DNA from: Valencia hispanica
Lineage: Eukaryota > Chordata > Actinopteri > Cyprinodontiformes > Valenciidae
Assembly (NCBI GenBank): GCA_963556495.2
Contig: OY747701.1
Coordinates: 39,592,501-39,656,500 of the forward strand
Direction of reading: 5' to 3'
DNA length: 64,000 nucleotides
Below are positions 1 through 11,893 of the stretch, in pieces. Position 1 is the stretch's first letter. Each line of letters starts with the position of its first letter. The translations under genes were made by a program, and so were the position numbers. Below the pieces are notes generated by a model. It saw only the letters and a list, made by a program, of their open reading frames with translations. It was not told where the DNA came from and ran no database searches.

Positions 1-28
1 AATATCTTCTATTCATATGTTCCTGCAG

Positions 29-3000
29 ACTGTGACATTGTGGGAGGTGTGGATGGAGTGTGTCTGACCTACACTAAAGAGGGCCGTTCCACCGGCGAGG
101 CATTCATTGAGCTGAAGACAGCAGATGATTACAAGAATGCTCTGGCCAAGGACCGTAAATACATGGGACACCGATATGTAGAAGGTAAGACTGTGACAAA
201 CATCAAATGTTGGGATTTAATGGAAAACTTTTGTTTCTAAGTTACTGATTTTTATTCGTAAAATTATTGCTTCATTGTTCAGGTGGTAATTATGCTGTTG
301 CCCTTTCTCCCATTTACTGCAGAGCTTTTCTTGTCATTACCTACATGTGTGAATAAAGTTTCTTTCTTTGATTTTGTTCTAATGAAGAAAAAAAAGACCA
401 AATGTTTCTTTTTTTTTGATAACATTATCCTTTCTTACATAGCTTGTGTTATGTTCATATTTCCATGTGTTCATGTGTCTTAAAACAGTGTTTAAGTCAA
501 AACATAGTGAAATGGAATGGGTGATGAGACGTAGCGGCCCTCCTCCTGACAGCTGCAATGGCTGCATGCTAAAATTAAGAGGACTGCCCTTTGGCTGTAG
601 CAAGGAGGAGATTGTCCAGTTCTTTTCAGGTACACTGCTGTTGAAATGTTTTTGTATCTTTTTTTTATATAATGAATTACACTGCATCTTAGTAAAAGAA
701 AGGCTGTTGCAGAATTGTTTCACATTTAAGGTTTCTGTGTTATTGTTGACATTATTTAAGTTCTTAAAGGCCAAAAAACAAATATAGTGATTAAAACCTG
801 CAGCATGTAGGTACAATGTGAATTTTCATTTCTAGCTGGTTGTATGGCCATAAGAATTCAGTTTATTTACCACTAATTCACAATAAATGTAATCTAAAGG
901 CACCTTAGTATACAAATATATCATTTATAGTCCAAGTTGGTTCAAATTCAAATCCAGTTCATTATAGTACAATGCAATCATACTGTTAGATTCATAACAA
1001 ACTGCATTAAGAGTCAAGTTGAATTTTTATTCATATGTGTTACCATGTAAAAGTAAGTTATTCTATAAAGAGAAATAAGTAGAGTTGGAATGAAAACTTG
1101 TACTATGAAAACGTATTTGCCCCTTACATATTTTCTGTCACACTTAAATGTTTCAGATAATCAGAATTTACTATCAAAGATAATCTGAATAGATGCAAAA
1201 ATCAGTTTTCAAGTAAAGATTTAATTTATTAAAGGAAAAAGTTTTCCAAACCACCATAGCCCTGTGTGAAAAGTAAATTTCTCCCTTGTTAAATCAAGAA
1301 CACAGCAGTTAAGAAAAATAACATTATATCTATAGTCTAACATAGTTGTGGTAGCGTAGAGGTCTGGGCTCCTTTAGGATGTCAAATTTCCATAATTTAA
1401 CCATGAGTTCTGCTCTTGAATGAGAATATCTAATCAACAGTTTGATCTTAAGTTTTAGCGTCTTCGGTTATGCAGCAGGACCAGGATCCAAAACACATCT
1501 GCAAATTTACCACTAAAGGATGTTGAACAATAAAATGGTTGTCATGTACAATGAATCAAGAAGCTGTGGCTTGACCTTAAAAAGCCAAATACCTTCCAAT
1601 GTGGCTGAATTAAAACAATTTTTCCCAGACGAGTGGACTACAGTTCGTCCAAAGTGTTTTAAAAAACTGTCCTTACTAAGGATGGCAATTGTTGTTGTTT
1701 AGGGTGGCACAATTGGTTATTAGGCTTTGGGAGTAATTACTTTTTTTACTTGGAGCCAGGTTGGTTTGGATTGCCTTTTTTCCCCTCGATAAATAAAATC
1801 ATAAGTCACAAACTACTTTTCTGCATTTAATAAGATTATCTAATATCGAAATTTGTTCTGAAACGTGTGAAAGCAATGCAAAAAAAATGTTTTGGTGGGC
1901 AAATACTTGATTTACTGCACTGTAAATCCATCATAGATTGATTATAATAGACTAAATCTGATGGACCTTATAAGACTTTAAACTTTTAATGGCTTACTAC
2001 TTCTCATTATTATAAAAGTGTTTTGTTTTTTGTCTCAATTTTTTGATACATGTGCATCAGCTCCTCCAGTGGAATGCTTCCTCTATTACATATATCAGTA
2101 TTCTAACAGTAAAGTTGAGTGCCAAGACAAAAATAAAAAGATTCTTGCAAAAAGCGATTTTTAGTGCATGGTAGGAAATGTGAAAATCCATAAGGCTGAA
2201 TATTTGTCATTTAATGCTATTAGATGCTTATTTATTTGTTGTTATGCTTCTGACACTGATATTATGGCTTTTAAAAATGTTTAATTGTATGAGCTGGGAT
2301 GGTTTGACATAAGGTAGTCAGGCCCAATAAATTGATCTGGAGTCGGTATTATAAGGAGGTATCAGTATCATAACATACATCTGTCTGACAATACCTGAAA
2401 AAATTAATAGAGCAGAATGAAAATGAAAAGAAAGCAGAATGTGGCCATTTGCATTTAGCATTCTAACTTATATACTGACTCCAGACCCACTGTTTAATCT
2501 TACGGCTGGGGACATGTAATTTTAAATCCAGGCTCGTGAAATATCAATGTTGGTGAAGTTTTACAAGATGCTATTGACAATGATGACACTAATCCTAAAA
2601 GCTCCACTCATGCAGTGGGTGTTGTTCTCAATTATTCCTACCAGTCTACCTACCGACCTATGTATCTATGTGTGCTTGGGTTGAAGGGTTCAGAATCGTG
2701 CCAAATGGGATAACTCTGCCAGTGGACTACCAGGGGAGGAGCACAGGGGAAGCCTTCGTGCAGTTTGCCTCAAAGGAGATAGCAGAAAAGGCTCTGGGGA
2801 AACACAAGGACAGAATAGGGCACAGGTGGGAGAGATGGGAGAGGGACGGGCTGGACTGGGTTGGGTTTCTATGGTATTTTATGGATGATCATTTTAGAAT
2901 AATTGTGGTGTTACTTAGATGGGTTCAGAATTGGGTGAATGACATGTTCGTGGGCTAAAACATTTCTGGAGAAAAGGGGGGGAACATGGTGATTTAATTG

Positions 3001-6000
3001 GGTGGGTTGTATAATTCCAAAATGTTAATGAAATGGTTTTAAGGGGTTTTCTGTTTGTTAATTACGTTTTGAAGCTGCTGTTATACATTATACATAGTTT
3101 ATAATAATCATGTGAGACAGCGACATCTGGAGATGTTAGATAATTTATCAGAAGCTGATTTACATACTGAGCTGTGCTTACATGCAGAAGTATTCACACC
3201 CCTGAATATTTTTTCTACATTTTGAAGTGTGTGGTTGTAATGTGGCAGCGTGTTTGGGAGATTGTATGGGATGGACCAACACAAAGTAGTGCACAAAAAG
3301 TGAAGGAAGATACATTATTAGGATGTTTTGTACAATTTGGATAATAATGTATTTAAGCCCCTTTACTCTGTTCCTTTAAATAAAACTAATTGCAACTAGT
3401 TGCTTTCAGAAGTCACCTACATCCAACTCTCAGACCTAAGAGGTTCGTTAGAGAACGTTAACAGGTTTGGGCTATGAAACAATAAAAAAAACTTTTCAGT
3501 CTACCATCAAAAATGGAATGAGTATGGCACAAGTGCAAACCACCATGACGCCTTGGTTTTCCACCAAAACTCCAGAGAAAAGCAGCCACAAGACACATGG
3601 TAATGTGTGGAGAAGGAGTTTCCACCCAATGAGACCCAACCTAAACCTTTTGGCCCACTTGCAAAATGCAACGTGTGGGTAAGAACTAAACCTGCACATC
3701 ACCCACAACAGACTATTGAAATGGTGTTGATGGTGTCATGCTTTGATGAGGCTTTTCTTCAGTGGGGTGAGGGAAGATGGTCATTGATGGAAGATGGTTG
3801 GAGATAAATTCAGAACAATTTTGGAAGAAAACCTTTTCAGCGGAACAATAACCCTAACTGCAGTGTCATGGTCAAGTCAAAGTCCAGACATAAACCTAAT
3901 TAAGAGTCTTTGGCTTCACAATTGTGTACTATTTTGTGTTGGTCTGTAGTACAAAAAAATTGTAATTAAATACTTGGAGGTTTGTGGTGGTGATGTGACA
4001 AAATGTAAGAGGAAAAACAGTCCAAAGGGTGTGAATAGTTTTGCCAGCAGTGTAGATACCCTACAGGGAAATAGGGCCATCAAAGCGTCTTAGTGATGCT
4101 CAGTCAGCAGAAAAGTCAAAGCAAAACCTAAGCAAGGTTTAGGATTAAGCCGTAAGCACCAGTGGTGAGGCTGAAATAGAAATCTTTTAGAACAAATGCC
4201 CAGCTTATGTCTGTATGGTTGTGTAAGGATGTTTCTGTTGTCTATATGTGCCTTTTCTGCACATTTAAGCCTCTCATCTGCTTCCCTGTTGTCCCTTGGG
4301 CCTCTCATGTTGCAGGTACATAGAAATCTTTAAGAGCAGTCGCTGGGAGATCAAAGCCCATTATGACCTTCCCCGGCGGGGAACGTCAACCCAGAGACCC
4401 GGGCCCTATGACAGACCTGTTGTAGCGGCCCCCAGGGGAAGTGTGTATGGGCCTGGGCGCAGTGTGGGTCTGTTGGACAACATGAGGAGTGGAGGTGGTT
4501 ATGGAGGAGGTAAACATCCATATTTATAATCTAAAACCCAATGCATTATTTGAGTTTATCTTTGTAATAAAGAGAATGTCTTTACTGGCTCAGTTTGTAT
4601 GTGACTTGAGAAAAAACAGCCGTTTACGATCAAGACGGTTGGAAAAAAAAGGAAAAAAAGATGGTATGTCTCAGTTCTGCCAAAGGATTCTGCTGGTTGC
4701 ACAAAGGAAACTTTTTTTTTTTTTTTAGCTGGCATGCAAGTCTTTTCTTTGTGCTGCAGTTCAATCACATGTTTTCCTTTTCATTCTGTGTCCAGGTTAC
4801 AGTAGCTTTGACAGCTACAATGGACTCAGTGACTACTGTTATGGTGATGGGATGTTTGATGACCGAGTGAGAGGAGAGAGGGGAGGAAGAGGTGAGGTTG
4901 TGTGATCACTTTTCAGAACTTGCATGCCTGTGATTCCATCCAGCTAAAAGGATAGTTTGTTTTTTGTAATAAATTAAGATTTTAAACATTTTAGGTAAGT
5001 TTACAGTTTGGCTCATATTTTTTTATTTTAAAGCTGCTTCCCTGACTGATGTGAAGATGTAGTCTTTATACGTTCAGTAAAAGTAATATATCTTGGTTGG
5101 TAAATTTCTTTGTTTCTTCTATTTAGCAATTGGAGGCCACGGTTACAGTGGACAATCTGACGGTGGCTCCAGTTTCCACAGCGGCCATTTTGTTCACATG
5201 AGGGGTTTACCATTTCGGGCCACAGAAGGCGACATTGCAAGAGTAAGAACACGTAAATTTGATAATATCTACTGCTATGTTTTAGGTGGGGGGGGGGTAG
5301 TAGCAATAAGAGATTTTCATCCATTTCTATTGTCTTGTAGATTAAATTAGCTGCAGGTGGATGTAAACTTAGTCTATTGTTGGTAATAATATTCCCAATA
5401 TTTTTCAGTAAATGCTGCTGTTAAATCCGAACAGGGAGTCTTGACAGTTTTTTTTTTTTTTTTTTGGTTTTTGTTTGTTTGTTTTTTCTTTTCCAGTTCT
5501 TCTCTCCTATAAATCCACTGAGGATCCACATCGACATGGCGCCTAATGGGAAGCCAACTGGGGAGGCAGATGTGGAGTTTCGCTCCCATGAAGATGCTGT
5601 TGGAGCCATGTCTAAAGACAAACATAACATGCGTATGTGACTTTTTTTCTTGTTTGTCCGATAATTTGCTGGTTCAAGGAATGTGTAGTATAATGCTAGC
5701 AGTACTGAAGTAATACTTGTTTGGGTAATTCTGTTTGGAAGAAAACAGCGATATGCCCAATATTCCGGCTTTGTAAAGCTTTGAAAAACATTCAAAATGT
5801 TGGTGTTTTCAAGCCTTCCTGGATCTTATTTCATATTAAAAGTAGACACAACATCATGCCTCTGTCAGAGATAACAGTGTCTATAGAAGAGTTTTACAAT
5901 CAAAAAAAGACAAAAATACTCTCAAAGTTGACATCGTTATGATATCCTTACCATCTTGTATTATGTGGTTAGTGTTGGAAACAGCAACCCAGAAGTCTCT

Positions 6001-6626
6001 GTGTTCTCTAGAAGAAAGGCTTATCCTAATATTGTGATTTCCAAAAGGCTCCTAACATTTCCAAATTCAACCGTGGTCTTTGACAAAGTTTGTAAGCGCT
6101 AAAGGATAAAATGCCAGAACCCCTGTCTTCAGTGTCTACAGTGAAGGGTTTTGGTGGACCGAGCTGGTAGTACTTGGTCGTGTTGTTTACTGGTCAAAAA
6201 CAAAACAGATCAGAGCTTTACAGTGGGGTAAACCTGAAAATTGTTGTTTTAGCCACCAGCTGATTTCACGGTTCACATATTTATGTTTTGGAAAAGGGAA
6301 AGCAGCAGTAAATTGCAGGAGTAACCACAGGAGGTTGATCAATATAAAAGTTTGGATGTTTTCTCCACAGAGCATCGCTATATTGAGCTGTTCCTTAACT
6401 CAACAGCCAGTGGAGCAGCCGAAATGAGTGAGTTCTTATTCAGAGGATCATATATCACTTTTGCTCGTCAGTAATAATTGTTATAGTCACTGGAAATACT
6501 AATCTTCAGGTGATGAGTTTTTAATATTTTTCTTATCCTTTCTCAGGTCGTGGGGGAGGTGGTTACTACAGCAGCTCTGTAGGAGGTGGAGGCTCACGAA
6601 GCAGCGGACTGCGAGGTGGATACTGA
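29..6626 (+). CDS. hnrnph3: hnRNP H3-like RNA-binding protein, 3' part of gene (nine coding exons)
   Basis: Exons read at 29-184, 489-629, 2687-2825, 4316-4509, 4796-4891, 5127-5242, 5497-5632, 6371-6427 and 6547-6626 (stop TGA 6624-6626). All junctions are GT-AG and phases join to 371 open codons; the start lies left of the window. Three quasi-RRMs are visible: the end of qRRM1 ([18 protein letters not shown]), qRRM2 ([32 protein letters not shown]) and qRRM3 ([34 protein letters not shown]), with Gly/Tyr/Arg-rich linkers and a short GGY end. Members of this family bind G-rich RNA in the nucleus and influence splicing. [14 protein letters not shown] and the GY end favour H3 over H1/H2/F, and rufy2 downstream agrees with human synteny. 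Oddities: human H3 starts at the Met equivalent to 512-514 and lacks qRRM1, whereas qRRM1 is present here; the Gly-rich tail is about half the human length; the acceptor at 2685-2686 has a weak pyrimidine tract. Confidence 0.93.
630..2686. other. Long hnrnph3 intron with no recognised feature
   Basis: AT-rich intron between the two qRRM2-coding exons. I see no repeat, RNA gene or additional in-phase exon. The ORF at 1520-1702 has no family resemblance and is probably chance. Confidence 0.5.
3184..4054. mobile_element. Degenerate Tc1/mariner-like relic in an hnrnph3 intron
   Basis: The left end reads gcagaagtattcacacccct and the right end near 4035-4054 is its approximate inverse (gggtgtgaatagttttgcc). 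The interior keeps phrases of Tc1-like elements (tggaccaacacaaagtagtg, ttagagaacgtta, catcatgctttgatgaggc), but no transposase frame survives. Old non-functional copy; the family was not identified. Confidence 0.7.
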
Positions 6627-7590
6627 TGTCCCCCAACTTTCTTCTGATCCATCCTGGAGTTTGTCTGCATCTCTGAAGACCAGTTTTAATAAAATATCAT
6701 TTCTAAGCAGGAAAGCTGATGGAAAAGTCGCCTATCGACTTTGTGATTAATGACATCATTTAGTGCAGGGCTGTGATACAGTTTCACCTCACATAGTTCA
6801 GTCTGCAGCTCTCTTCACACTGTACCTAGAAATCTAACATGAGGGACAAAACTTGCTCCCTTTGTTAAAATCTTAGAGCTTTAGTATCTGCTGAACATAT
6901 TTGTATTTGAAAAGTTTGTTCTTACATTTTGTATGACATTTGGGTATTGTAATACAATTTATCACAAATATAAAAAGATGTACTTGCAAAGTGCAATGAA
7001 AAGGTACACTTCATTCTGTAATTTGACTTTAAAAAAGAACATTTACATTTTTTTAGATTAGGAGCATTATAATTGTTTTAATTAATAGAAAGTAATTGCA
7101 CTTCATATTGTTTTGGTGCTGTGTGGAAAAAAAACAATTTCATCCCAAAGATAAATAGATTTTTTTTATATATATACAAGACAAAAATACCACACTGCAG
7201 TGGAAAGACAGCTTAGTCAGGTCAAATGTGATCAACGGAAAACATTAGAAGAATATGTTGTGCAAATGTTCTTTGTATTTGATGTTTTTTTAAAGACACT
7301 TTTTTTTTAATTCTCGTTAAAATATTTTCTTTGTTAGATCATCCTGACACTAAACATAAAACAGATTTCAGATCAGCTTTCCTGGTTTGAAAGGTTTCAT
7401 AATTGAGTGTTTTGAGTTTTTTTTTAAAATGTCTTCATAGTTCTTTACAAAATTTAAAACTTAAGTTGAATATGATGTTCACTCCTAATGAGTGGAAATA
7501 AAAGAAAATCTCTATATTTGAGCTGTAAGATAGCCTATGAAGCTGTTGTACATTTGCTTAATAAATTTTGTATTTAATTGTCTTCCTCAG
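6627..7590 (+). other. hnrnph3: hnrnph3 3' UTR
   Basis: AT-rich sequence after the hnrnph3 stop, without ORFs. It carries candidate poly(A) signals AATAAA at 6688-6693 (early), 7497-7502 and 7560-7565. The last is followed within 40 bases by a TG-rich stretch (tgtgtatgtgtg near 7600), as expected for a cleavage site near 7580-7590. The end is inferred. Confidence 0.65.
7560..7565 (+). terminator. hnrnph3: Polyadenylation signal of hnrnph3
   Basis: Canonical AATAAA with a GT-rich downstream element near 7595-7612; the probable distal poly(A) site. The upstream AATAAA at 6688-6693 could give a much shorter 3' UTR. Confidence 0.6.
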
Positions 7591-7919
7591 TTTGACATGG
7601 TGTGTATGTGTGTAACGACCCAATGATGTCAAGGTTGCAAATGAAGCTCAGCTGTGAACCCAAATAAATTAATACAATAGGGCCATAAATTATTTCATCT
7701 ATAATTTGATCCCATCAGAAGCTTTGGATAAAAAAAAATTAGTTCATTAACAAGCGGGATTCAGTAAACCGAAGCAGAAACTTGCAATATACAGATCAGA
7801 CTACAGATCCCTGTTAAAAGGGGGTATTGGTGAGGCCAACATTGCATAAGTAGAACAATTGCAGTTTTTTCAGAAAATATCTAGTTTGTATCAGTTCTTG
7901 TTTTTAAACGGGTACATCT

Positions 7920-8131
7920 AAACTCAGCAAAAAAAGAAAGGCACTTGCAAGTTCCTGGACCTTTCTGGGGGGAATGGCCCTTGCCCATCCTGCGATCCAA
8001 CAGGTCCCAGACGTGCTCAATGGGATTGAGATCCGGGCTCTTCGCTGGCCATAGCAGAACACTGACATTGCTGTCATGCAGAAACTCGCACAGAACGAGC
8101 AGTATGGCTGGTGGCATTGTCCTGTTGTCAT
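7920..8131 (-). mobile_element. Tc1-like transposase fragment
   Basis: Reading the minus strand gives the C-terminal catalytic end of a Tc1 transposase ([20 protein letters not shown]), with the third acidic residue in NPIE. Only about 70 codons remain and both sides are cut off. It abuts the next Tc1-like relic at about 8131, so one has probably been inserted into or beside the other. Confidence 0.75.
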
Positions 8132-9315
8132 TTCAGAGAGTGAAACAAAATGAAATATTTCAAGCCTTTATTGTAATTCTAATGATTATAGCATACAGGT
8201 GGATGAAAACTCCAAATTCAGTGTCATAAAATTAGAATACGGGGCTCCACGATGGTGCAGCTGGTAGCACTGTTGCCTTGTAGCAAGAAGGTCCTGGGTT
8301 TGAATCCGACCTGGGGTCTTTCTGCATGGAGTTTGCATGTTCTCCCTGTGTGTGTGGGTTTAGTCCAGGTACTCCATCTTTCTTCCACAGGTTAGGTTAA
8401 TTGGTCTTTCTAAATTGCCCTTAGGTATGAGTGTGTGCATAGTTGTTTGTCCTGTGTCTCGCCTCTTGCCCGATGATTGCTGGAGATGGGCAGCAGCCCT
8501 GCATAGACTAGTAGAGATGATGGATAATGGATGGATGGAAAATTACAGTATAAATAAAAATATTTAAGCAAAACGTCAGGGTTTTGAAAAGTATGTTCAT
8601 TTCTATTAATACCTGGTTGGGGGCTTCTTTTGCATGAATTACTGCATCAATGCAGTCTACCATGGAGGCCTGTGGTTCTGAGGTGTAATGGAAGCCCAGG
8701 CTGCTATCATAGCAGCCTTCAGGTCATCTGCATTGGTTATGACGTCTCATCTTCTTTACACCATATAGATTCTCTAAGGATTCAGGTTAGGTGAGTTTGC
8801 TGGCCAGTCATAAAGTTTGAAGATTTCCTGGTAGATAGCTGTGTTGCCTTTGGACTTCAGAAAACACAGTGGATCAACGGCAGCAGATTCTGACGACATC
8901 TCTTGTTCAGGAAGAGCTTGACACGAATGCAACCGTGGTAACCCATGTGTAGCATCCGTCGGTGTGCAGTGGCTCGTGATGCATTGACTTCAGCCTCAGT
9001 CCACTCTTTACCATCTCCTGAAATTTTTTAATCAATTTTGCTTGGCAATCCTTTCAAGGCTGCGTTCATTCCTATCTCTAATTCTTTTCAGCAAACTTCA
9101 TTGTGATCTTGCTCAAATATTTCAAAAGAATAGTATTTACAAAAAAAGCAAGAACTACCTGCATTTCCCATTTAGACTGCACCAAAAGCTGCAGTGAACC
9201 AATTAACATTTTCCCACAGCTTTCTGGATTCAACCAACAGCACTGAATAGAATAAGCAGAAGCTTTTTCAACTGATTGTGTTTATTAGAATTCTTTGAAA
9301 CTGTATGACTTTTAT
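8132..9315 (-). mobile_element. Degenerate Tc1/mariner-like element interrupted by a SINE
   Basis: The flanks of the SINE at 8240-8538 belong together as one old element: left part ending caaattcagtgtcataaaat, right part containing ttgcatgaattactgcatca and ttcaggttaggtgagtttgc, ending near tttattagaattctttgaa. The same family occurs near 24520-24800 and, in the opposite direction, at 49260-50150. The transposase frame (minus strand) is destroyed by indels. Confidence 0.7.
8240..8538 (+). mobile_element. tRNA-derived SINE with ATGG-type 3' tail
   Basis: Begins ggggctccacgatggtgcag, with an A-box-like segment at 8252-8264 (tggtgcagctgg) and a B-box at 8296-8307 (gggtttgaatcc, one base from the consensus GGTTCGANTCC). 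This is followed by a body typical of fish SINEs (gagtttgcatgttctccctg, ggttaggttaattgg) and an aatggatggatgg end. Flanks 8228-8239 and 8539-8550 match at 10 of 12 bases, a plausible target duplication. Its (ATGG) tail resembles that of the RTE-like LINE at 38065-41445, a possible mobilising partner. Not a functional tRNA: no cloverleaf beyond the promoter boxes. Confidence 0.8.
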
Positions 9316-9743
9316 GTATTACAATGACGTAGGTACTGAACCCATGAACTGCAGAGTACCTTTTCAGTTCTGTTAAAGTGAAATCCTAGTGTATGTTTCT
9401 GGCATTTTTTGGAGAATTGTTTTAGTTTACATGGGATGTTAAAACAATGTAATGTTCACTGATTCAGAAAGTTTTCCATTTGGAAAATACGATTTCTATA
9501 TAATGCTTCCATCTGAATTTGAAATGCTGTTGTAAAAATTGAAGTTTACTCGTTTTCATTGCTGGCTTGGGTTAAGGTCCATATGAAACTGCAGTGGGGT
9601 CTCTCTCCTTTCTGATGTTTTTTTTTAATTATTTTTTTTGCAAGATTGCAATTAACTTTGTTGATAAAAAAGGTTTAGCATGAATTACAGTATGTAGTTC
9701 ATAAGTTGCACTTAAATGCATCATCCTGGCTTGTCCATCTGTG
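9316..9743. other. Spacer with nothing recognised
   Basis: AT-rich intergenic sequence between two transposon copies. I see no coding potential, RNA gene or repeat unit. Confidence 0.45.
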
Positions 9744-11205
9744 TACAGTGGGGAAAAAAGTATTTGGGAGCCACCGATTGTGAAAGTTATCTCACTTAAA
9801 AATAGAGGTCTGTAATTTTCATCATAGCTACACTTCAACTGTGACAGACAGAATGTAAAAGAAAAATACAGAAAATCACATGGTTTTAATGAATTTATTT
9901 GTGGTGGTGCAGAAAATAAGTGTTTAGCACCTATAAACTAGCAAGAACTGGCCCTCACAGACCTCTTACTCCTTTAAGAAGCTCTTCTATCCTCTACTCG
10001 TTACCTGTATTAATAGCACCTGTTTGAACTCAACTGTATAAAAGACACCTGTCCACACCTTCAAACAGTCCAACCTCCACCATGGCCTAGACCAGAGATG
10101 TTCAAGGACACGAGGGACAAGACTGTACACCTGCACAAAACTGGGAGGAGCCAGTCTACAATAGACAAGCAGCTTGGTGAGAAGAGATCAACTGTTGGAG
10201 CAATTATTAGAAAATGGAATAAATACAAGATCACTGACAATCTCCCTTGACCTGTGGCTCCATGTAAGAGCTCACATTGTGGGGTAAACATGATCTAGAG
10301 AAAACAGCCCAGAACTACACGGGGGGAACTGGTCAATGACCTGAAGAGAGCTGGAACCACAGTAACAAAGGTTACTATTAGTACTACACTACGTCATCAT
10401 GGATTAAAATCCTGCAGTCTCCCTGCTTAAGCCAACACATGTTCAGGCCTGTCTAAAGTTTGCCAGAGGCCATCTAGATGATCCAGAGGAGGAGAGTGTC
10501 ATTTGGTCAGATGAGACCAAAACAGAATTCTTTGGTATGAACGCCACTCACCGTGTTTGGAGGAGGAAGAAAGCTGAGTTGCATCCCAAAAACACTATGA
10601 AGCATGGTAGTGGAAACATTATGCTTTGGTGGTGCTTTTCTGCAAAGGGGACAGGACGACTGATCCGTATTAAGGAAAGGATGAATGGGGCCATGTATCA
10701 TAAGATTTTGTGCAAAATCCTCCTTCCGTCAGTGAGAGCATTGAAGATGAAATGTGGCTGGATCTTCCAGCATGACAATAATTCCAAACACGTCGCCAGG
10801 GCAACGAAGGAGTGGCTACGTAAAAAGCATTTCAAGGTTCTGGAGCAGCCTAGCCAGTCTCCAGACCTCAATCCAATAGAGAATCTGTGGAGGGAGTTGA
10901 AAGTCCTTGTTGCCCAGCGACAGCCCCAAAACATCAGAGCTCTAGAGAAGATGGATGGAAGAATGGGCCACAATACCAGCTACAGTGTGTGCAAACCTGG
11001 TGAAGACCTACAGGAAACCATTGATCTCTGTCATTGACAACCAAGGTTACATTATAAAGGATTGAAATCAACCTTTGTTATTGACCAAATACTAATTTCC
11101 TGCACCGTTATACAAAAAAATTCTTTAAAAATCATACAAGGTGATTTCCTGGAGAGAGAAAAAATTCACATTGTCTCTCACTGTTGAAGTAGACCTATGA
11201 TTTCT
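9744..11205 (+). mobile_element. Tc1-like (DD34E) element, 3' inverted repeat lost
   Basis: Starts at TA (9744-9745) followed by a Tc1-type terminal repeat (cagtggggaaaaaagtattt, then ccaccgattgtg). The transposase remnant runs on the same strand. The 3' side keeps cagtttcctg-like subterminal sequence (gtgatttcctgg, ctgttgaagtagacctatga) but stops near 11205, before the matching terminal repeat. A second copy of the same family, with complete right ends, is at 52579-53651. Confidence 0.82.
10150..11037 (+). pseudogene. Tc1 transposase remnant (DD34E)
   Basis: The longest open piece is 10537-11037 (166 codons); earlier parts ([10 protein letters not shown] just before 10537, helix-turn-helix region from about 10150) are in other frames or interrupted. 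Visible motifs are [17 protein letters not shown], the second catalytic Asp in FQHDNNSKH and the third acidic residue in [11 protein letters not shown], with exactly 34 residues between them. It would cut and paste the element at TA sites if intact. The loss of the N-terminal DNA-binding frame and of the right terminal repeat makes it inactive. Confidence 0.85.
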
Positions 11206-11893
11206 ATGTATCTAAATAAACCTCACAGAACCAAAAGTTAGGAAGCTTGAGTTGACCAAAGAAAACAAAAAAATATGTTAGTAAAACAAATATCCTGACA
11301 ATAATAATTCTTGCTGGGAAGTGCATTAAAAAAAGTGACTGAAAATGATAGTTCTTATTCTTTGATGGGTGATCTATAAACGTTTAGCTCTTTTAAGCCT
11401 CAATGTTCAGTTTTCTTTGACAACGTGTCATCTTTGAATTTTAAATAGATCAGAAACCGTTAATAATCTTTTGAAGTTAGCTCTTCTCCCAGTGGGTCAG
11501 AGTGGAGCTCTATAAACAAGCAAAAAGACTCTTCCCTCTGAAAATAAACAGGAAAGAAGTTCAAATAAGCAAACCTCTAAAATGAACTTTTAAAAACAAC
11601 TTCATTTGTTTAAATACTCTATTTACCTGTGATGAAATCACTTTCGTTTAATACATACATAGACAAACAAAAGATTAGACATCATCATCTGAACATTTCT
11701 TAGGACTGAATATTTTGTTTTTTGTGACGACCCCAAGAAGTTGCTGTGTGTCCACACTAGAACAGGAAACTTTTGTATTATCTGCCGTTTATGGAGCCTG
11801 AATGAAAGAAGCTTGAACAAAGACTGACTCGAAATAAGAATATATCCCGAAAAGAAAGTGAGAAATAATACGACATTGATGCTGAACGTTGTA
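11206..11893. other. Spacer with nothing recognised
   Basis: AT-rich, no ORF with family resemblance. The minus-strand ORF 11638-12141 spans the border of the adjacent MITE and is not a gene. Confidence 0.45.

Noticed and set aside
8252..8307. tRNA-like A and B boxes
   Set aside because: Part of a SINE with a diverged head; no foldable cloverleaf or anticodon stem, so no tRNA gene is called.
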